From assembly GCA_946480705.1 (NCBI GenBank), contig CAMLLF010000207.1:1-7039 (forward strand): DNA of 7,039 bases. Direction: 5' to 3'. The stretch is from an uncultured Lysobacteraceae bacterium (GTDB taxonomy: Bacteria; Pseudomonadota; Gammaproteobacteria; Xanthomonadales; Rhodanobacteraceae). The notes under the pieces were generated by a model. It was not told the DNA's origin. It was given only the letters and a program-made list of their open reading frames with translations, and did no database searches. The translations under genes and the position numbers were made by a program. Positions 6,581-7,039 of this stretch are shown here, piece by piece (position 1 is the stretch's first letter; each line of letters opens with the position of its first letter).

Positions 6581-7039
6581 GCTGATGCGGTCCTGCGGCC
6601 GCAGCTGCGCGACCAGGCCGGCGAAGCTCTGCTTGAGCAGCGGCAGCCGGCATAGACGACGATCGACACGCGATCCTGCGCGCGCAGCTGCGGCACCATC
6701 TGCTTGAACGCGTCGACGAGCAGCGGCAGCTTGTCCGGCGAATTCATCGAGCCCGACGTGTCGATCAGGAACACGAGGTTCGACGGCGGCAGGTCGCTGG
6801 CTGGCAGTTCATAGCCCTTGATGCCGACGAGCAGCAGCTTGCGCTGCGCATTCCACGGCGCCGCGTCGAACTCGGTCGTCACGCTGAACGGCGTGTCGCG
6901 CGTCGTCGGCGGCGCGTAGCCGTAGTCGAAATAGTTGACCAGCTCCTCAATGCGCACCGCATCCTTCGGCGGGCGCTGCCCCGACGTCAGAAACCGCCGC
7001 ACGTTGGCGTAGGAGGCGGTGTCCACGTCGATGGAGAAG
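6418..7039 (-). CDS. yfbK: YfbK-type VWA protein, N-terminal fragment, truncated by window edge and frameshift
   Basis: The frame is open to the window edge, where it reads [17 protein letters not shown], a conserved segment of the N-terminal vWF-A domain of YfbK proteins; the true start is therefore beyond base 7039 and the GTG at 7026 is not a start. Further on come [30 protein letters not shown], and the first MIDAS motif LIDTSGSM (Asp at 6762-6760). Homology runs to VVYAG at base 6646, after which the frame reads Cys/Arg/Ser-rich nonsense to a stop at 6418. At exactly that point a second, diverged copy of the preceding 28-codon segment begins in another frame and leads into the C-terminal fragment. 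As written the gene is a pseudogene, or the site of an assembly join; the protein would lack the rest of the VWA domain. Confidence 0.85.
   Translation of the reverse strand, partial: FSIDVDTASYANVRRFLTSGQRPPKDAVRIEELVNYFDYGYAPPTTRDTPFSVTTEFDAAPWNAQRKLLLVGIKGYELPASDLPPSNLVFLIDTSGSMNSPDKLPLLVDAFKQMVPQLRAQDRVSIVVYAGCRCSSRASPAWSRSCGRRTASAWWSMPAAPASSSRRRRAISTGASSIRSTACPPAVRRTAAPASRWPTRRRSRIS
6564..6729. repeat. Diverged 83-bp tandem duplication inside the VWA gene
   Basis: Two adjacent 83-base units, 6564-6646 and 6647-6729, both begin CCGGCATAGA and end GAGCAGCGGCAG. By eye they agree at about 56 of 83 positions, with differences concentrated in the middle. Read on the minus strand they encode [16 protein letters not shown]... 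and [16 protein letters not shown]..., each running to VVYAG; 18 of 28 residues agree. As 83 is not a multiple of three, the second unit throws the gene out of frame. The level of divergence means this is not a fresh tandem duplication of one sequence. Confidence 0.9.

Noticed and set aside
5666..6655. Long plus-strand open frame opposite the VWA gene.
   Set aside because: The minus strand carries unmistakable YfbK-family motifs; this frame is low-complexity Arg/Ala/Val.
6640..6655. Programmed ribosomal frameshift joining the two VWA fragments.
   Set aside because: No slippery heptamer is present, and a shift would still leave the 28-codon segment duplicated inside the VWA fold; duplication or chimeric join explains the break better.

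Overview
The window is strongly GC-rich, densely coded, and lacks any mobile-element, tRNA, rRNA or CRISPR signature. Several gene families (YfbK-type VWA protein, YiiX, DUF1287, CpdB-like phosphatase), the GC-rich codon use, the many Gram-negative export signals and a REP-like intergenic palindrome fit a gammaproteobacterium, plausibly of the Xanthomonadales (Lysobacter/Rhodanobacter-like). The lineage is inference.

Layout. (1) 1-261, minus: first 87 codons of a lipoprotein of the 2',3'-cyclic-nucleotide 2'-phosphodiesterase/nucleotidase family. (2) 262-410: divergent promoter region. (3) 411-2135, plus: a lipoprotein alkaline phosphatase whose active-site spacing is that of animal alkaline phosphatases. 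(4) 2198-3319, plus: a secreted three-module protein with an unnamed Ca-loop/Cys module, an LprI-like domain and an MliC-like domain. (5) 3320-3472: short intergenic stretch with a REP-like palindrome. (6) 4911-3473, minus: a two-gene operon (membrane-anchored alpha/beta hydrolase, then DUF1287 protein) joined by an ATGA overlap. (7) 4910-5536, plus: yiiX, a papain-like peptidase family C92 protein whose ATG overlaps the hydrolase ATG head to head. (8) 5553-5575: strong hairpin terminator between converging genes. (9) 5582-7039, minus: a YfbK-type VWA-domain gene, broken by an 83-bp divergent tandem duplication that shifts the frame, and cut by the window edge.

How the genes fit together. Nearly every product carries an export signal or membrane anchor, so this is a cell-envelope region. 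The left part is a divergent phosphate-scavenging pair: nucleotide phosphatase plus alkaline phosphatase, both outer-membrane-type lipoproteins. The middle contains a lysozyme-inhibitor-like protein and two unrelated papain-fold proteins flanking a hydrolase, which suggests peptidoglycan or envelope maintenance, though no substrate can be read from sequence.

The most unusual points are the broken VWA gene with two diverged copies of the same 28-codon segment, the MliC-like domain in which both lysozyme-contacting residues appear to be Asp, and the overlapping start codons of the divergent pair. I see no clear new multi-gene defence or mobile system here.
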